Assembly: GCF_029959445.1 (NCBI RefSeq)
Contig: NZ_JASCOR010000032.1
Coordinates: 1 to 34,190, forward strand
Reading direction: 5' to 3'
Origin: Stenotrophomonas sp. PS02298
GTDB lineage: Bacteria; Pseudomonadota; Gammaproteobacteria; Xanthomonadales; Xanthomonadaceae
DNA length: 34,190 nt
Part shown: piece after piece, positions 33,373-34,190 of the stretch
Numbering within the stretch: the first letter of the stretch is position 1
Layout: the number at the start of each line of letters is the position of its first letter
Made by a program: the position numbers and the translations under genes
The notes under the pieces: generated by a model
Told to the model about the DNA's origin: nothing
The model's input: only the letters and a program-made list of their open reading frames with translations
The model's database searches: none

Positions 33373-34085
33373 ACGACCGTGCTGCATTCGTTCAACTCGT
33401 CCGAGCTTTAGCCCCTTGGAACTCGCAGCTGCTATTCGTGGGCGGGTGGGCGCATAGGCTATACCGGCTGCACACAAACGCAGCACCCCCAGCATATCTG
33501 CCGTTGACCACCTTGGATGCCGACGTTGCGTTTGCGCAACGCGAGCGCTTGGATGGAAACATCCGCTCGGCATTGCAGGCTGAGGGGTTCGAGCAACAGC
33601 TGACGGGCGATCATCGGCCACCCGTTTCTCGCTACACTCTAGGCGAGGATGCTTCCACAGGCTTTTATGCTGAATTCCTCACACCTCTGATCGGGCCCGC
33701 GTACACCCGTGACGGCACGCAACTGGCTACCCAAGAACAATCGGGTATCACTGCGCAGCGTCTGCGTTACTTGGATCTTCTGTTCCTTTCACCTTGGTCG
33801 GTGACCCTGAACGAGAACTGGGACGTGAACACTCCTTTGGAGGTTAGGATCCCAAACCCTGTCGCTTTCATAGTGCAAAAGCTATTGATCCACACTGACC
33901 GAGCAACTGGAAAGCAATCGCAGGACTTGCTGTACATCCACGATACGCTTGAACTGTTCACGCACGAGCTCGATAAGCTAAACGTACTGTGGCGAGACGA
34001 AATCCAGCCAAAGATGGATCCTGCGTGGGTACGACGTCTGCTACAAGCAAAGGACGACATGTTTGAATCGCCCAGGCTTTTGTAG
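33369..34085 (+). CDS. AbiEii-like nucleotidyltransferase toxin
   Basis: A 238-residue protein with the DNA polymerase beta-type nucleotidyltransferase motif GGWAHRLYRL (G25-G26) followed by D50-x-D52 in LTTLDADVAF, and a downstream AbiEii-like block (PVAFIVQKLLIHTDRATGKQSQDLLYIHDTLELF, with K171, K182 and D186). AbiEii/MenA-type toxins transfer nucleotides to RNA and stop growth, in some cases to block phage. It overlaps the end of the antitoxin frame by 4 bp. The last codon and stop (34080-34085) overlap the terminal sequence of an insertion element, so the natural C-terminus may have been longer. Confidence 0.8.
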   Translation: MNDRAAFVQLVRALAPWNSQLLFVGGWAHRLYRLHTNAAPPAYLPLTTLDADVAFAQRERLDGNIRSALQAEGFEQQLTGDHRPPVSRYTLGEDASTGFYAEFLTPLIGPAYTRDGTQLATQEQSGITAQRLRYLDLLFLSPWSVTLNENWDVNTPLEVRIPNPVAFIVQKLLIHTDRATGKQSQDLLYIHDTLELFTHELDKLNVLWRDEIQPKMDPAWVRRLLQAKDDMFESPRLL

Positions 34086-34190
34086 ACACTCTTCAGCCGT
34101 TTAGTGCGTACTGCCGTTCAAACTCTATCGGGGACAGGCCGCCATTGGAACCGTGTCGCCGTGTCGGGTTGTAAAACATCTCGATGTACT
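34081..34190 (-). mobile_element. Right end of an IS3-family insertion sequence (element continues past the window)
   Basis: The sequence from 34081 (TGTAGACACTCTTC) reads on the minus strand as an element end terminating ...GTGTCTACA, with the 5'-TG...CA-3' ends of IS3-family elements. The orfB transposase gene ends 12 bases inside it. The other end and any target duplication lie outside the window. Confidence 0.7.
34093..34190 (-). CDS. IS3-family transposase OrfB, C-terminal fragment (runs off the window)
   Basis: The minus strand gives the 31-residue tail YIEMFYNPTRRHGSNGGL, then SPIEFERQYALNG and a stop (TGA at 34095-34093). The YIE..YN..RRH....LSP.EFE pattern is the standard C-terminus of the IS3-family rve integrase domain. 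Only the tail is in the window, so completeness cannot be judged. Confidence 0.88.
   Translation of the reverse strand, partial: YIEMFYNPTRRHGSNGGLSPIEFERQYALNG

Overview
The window looks like a chromosomal stretch of a high-GC gammaproteobacterium of the family Xanthomonadaceae (Lysobacteraceae), most likely Stenotrophomonas or a close relative. The case rests on housekeeping genes of that type (ydfG-like dehydrogenase, PhoP/PhoQ-type pair preceded by PepSY genes, speA/speE, glnK, ubiK, comM) and on intergenic CCCTTCTCCC/GGGAGAAGGG and CCCTCCC/GGGAGGG palindromes typical of these genomes. The genus is an inference; no rRNA or other marker is present.

Layout. 1-230: tandem repeats and a palindrome. 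233-3882: SDR dehydrogenase, two PepSY proteins on opposite strands, and a PepSY-phoP-phoQ operon with a PhoP-box-like direct repeat in front. 3895-6943: a terminator, then the polyamine genes speA (-) and speE (+), divergent around a cluster of palindromes. 7210-12026: a small kinase-like protein, glnK (-), ubiK-comM, and an alpha/beta hydrolase. 12067-15908: a MocR-type regulator (-), divergent from a translationally coupled pair related to class II HMG-CoA reductase and HMG-CoA lyase. By hand alignment both have lost key catalytic residues.

16384-31851 is the most coherent accessory system: a haem acquisition island. On the plus strand it runs ECF sigma factor, FecR-like anti-sigma, STN-domain TonB-dependent receptor, a secreted hemophilin (HphA-like), its Slam outer-membrane translocator, a HemO/PigA-type haem oxygenase, a DUF454 (YbaN) membrane protein, a Fur-like protein reduced to its winged helix, and exbB-exbD-tonB. 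A second, paralogous receptor with its own sigma factor and anti-sigma converges from the minus strand. Together these could secrete a haem scavenger, take up the loaded haem with dedicated TonB energy, and release iron in the cytoplasm. Two copies of an apparent ECF promoter (TGCAASTTT-N13-CGTC, then ATAGG) precede the first fecR and the first receptor gene; a terminator and a strong Fur box flank the second copy.

32185-34190 is a lower-GC defence/mobile segment: a 12-bp perfect inverted repeat, an AbiEi-like antitoxin gene interrupted by one in-frame TAA, an AbiEii-like nucleotidyltransferase toxin overlapping it by 4 bp, and the right end of an IS3-family insertion sequence that appears to supply the toxin's stop codon.

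No rRNA, tRNA, CRISPR array or prophage was seen. All family assignments come from reading the sequence and remembered family motifs; no search was run.
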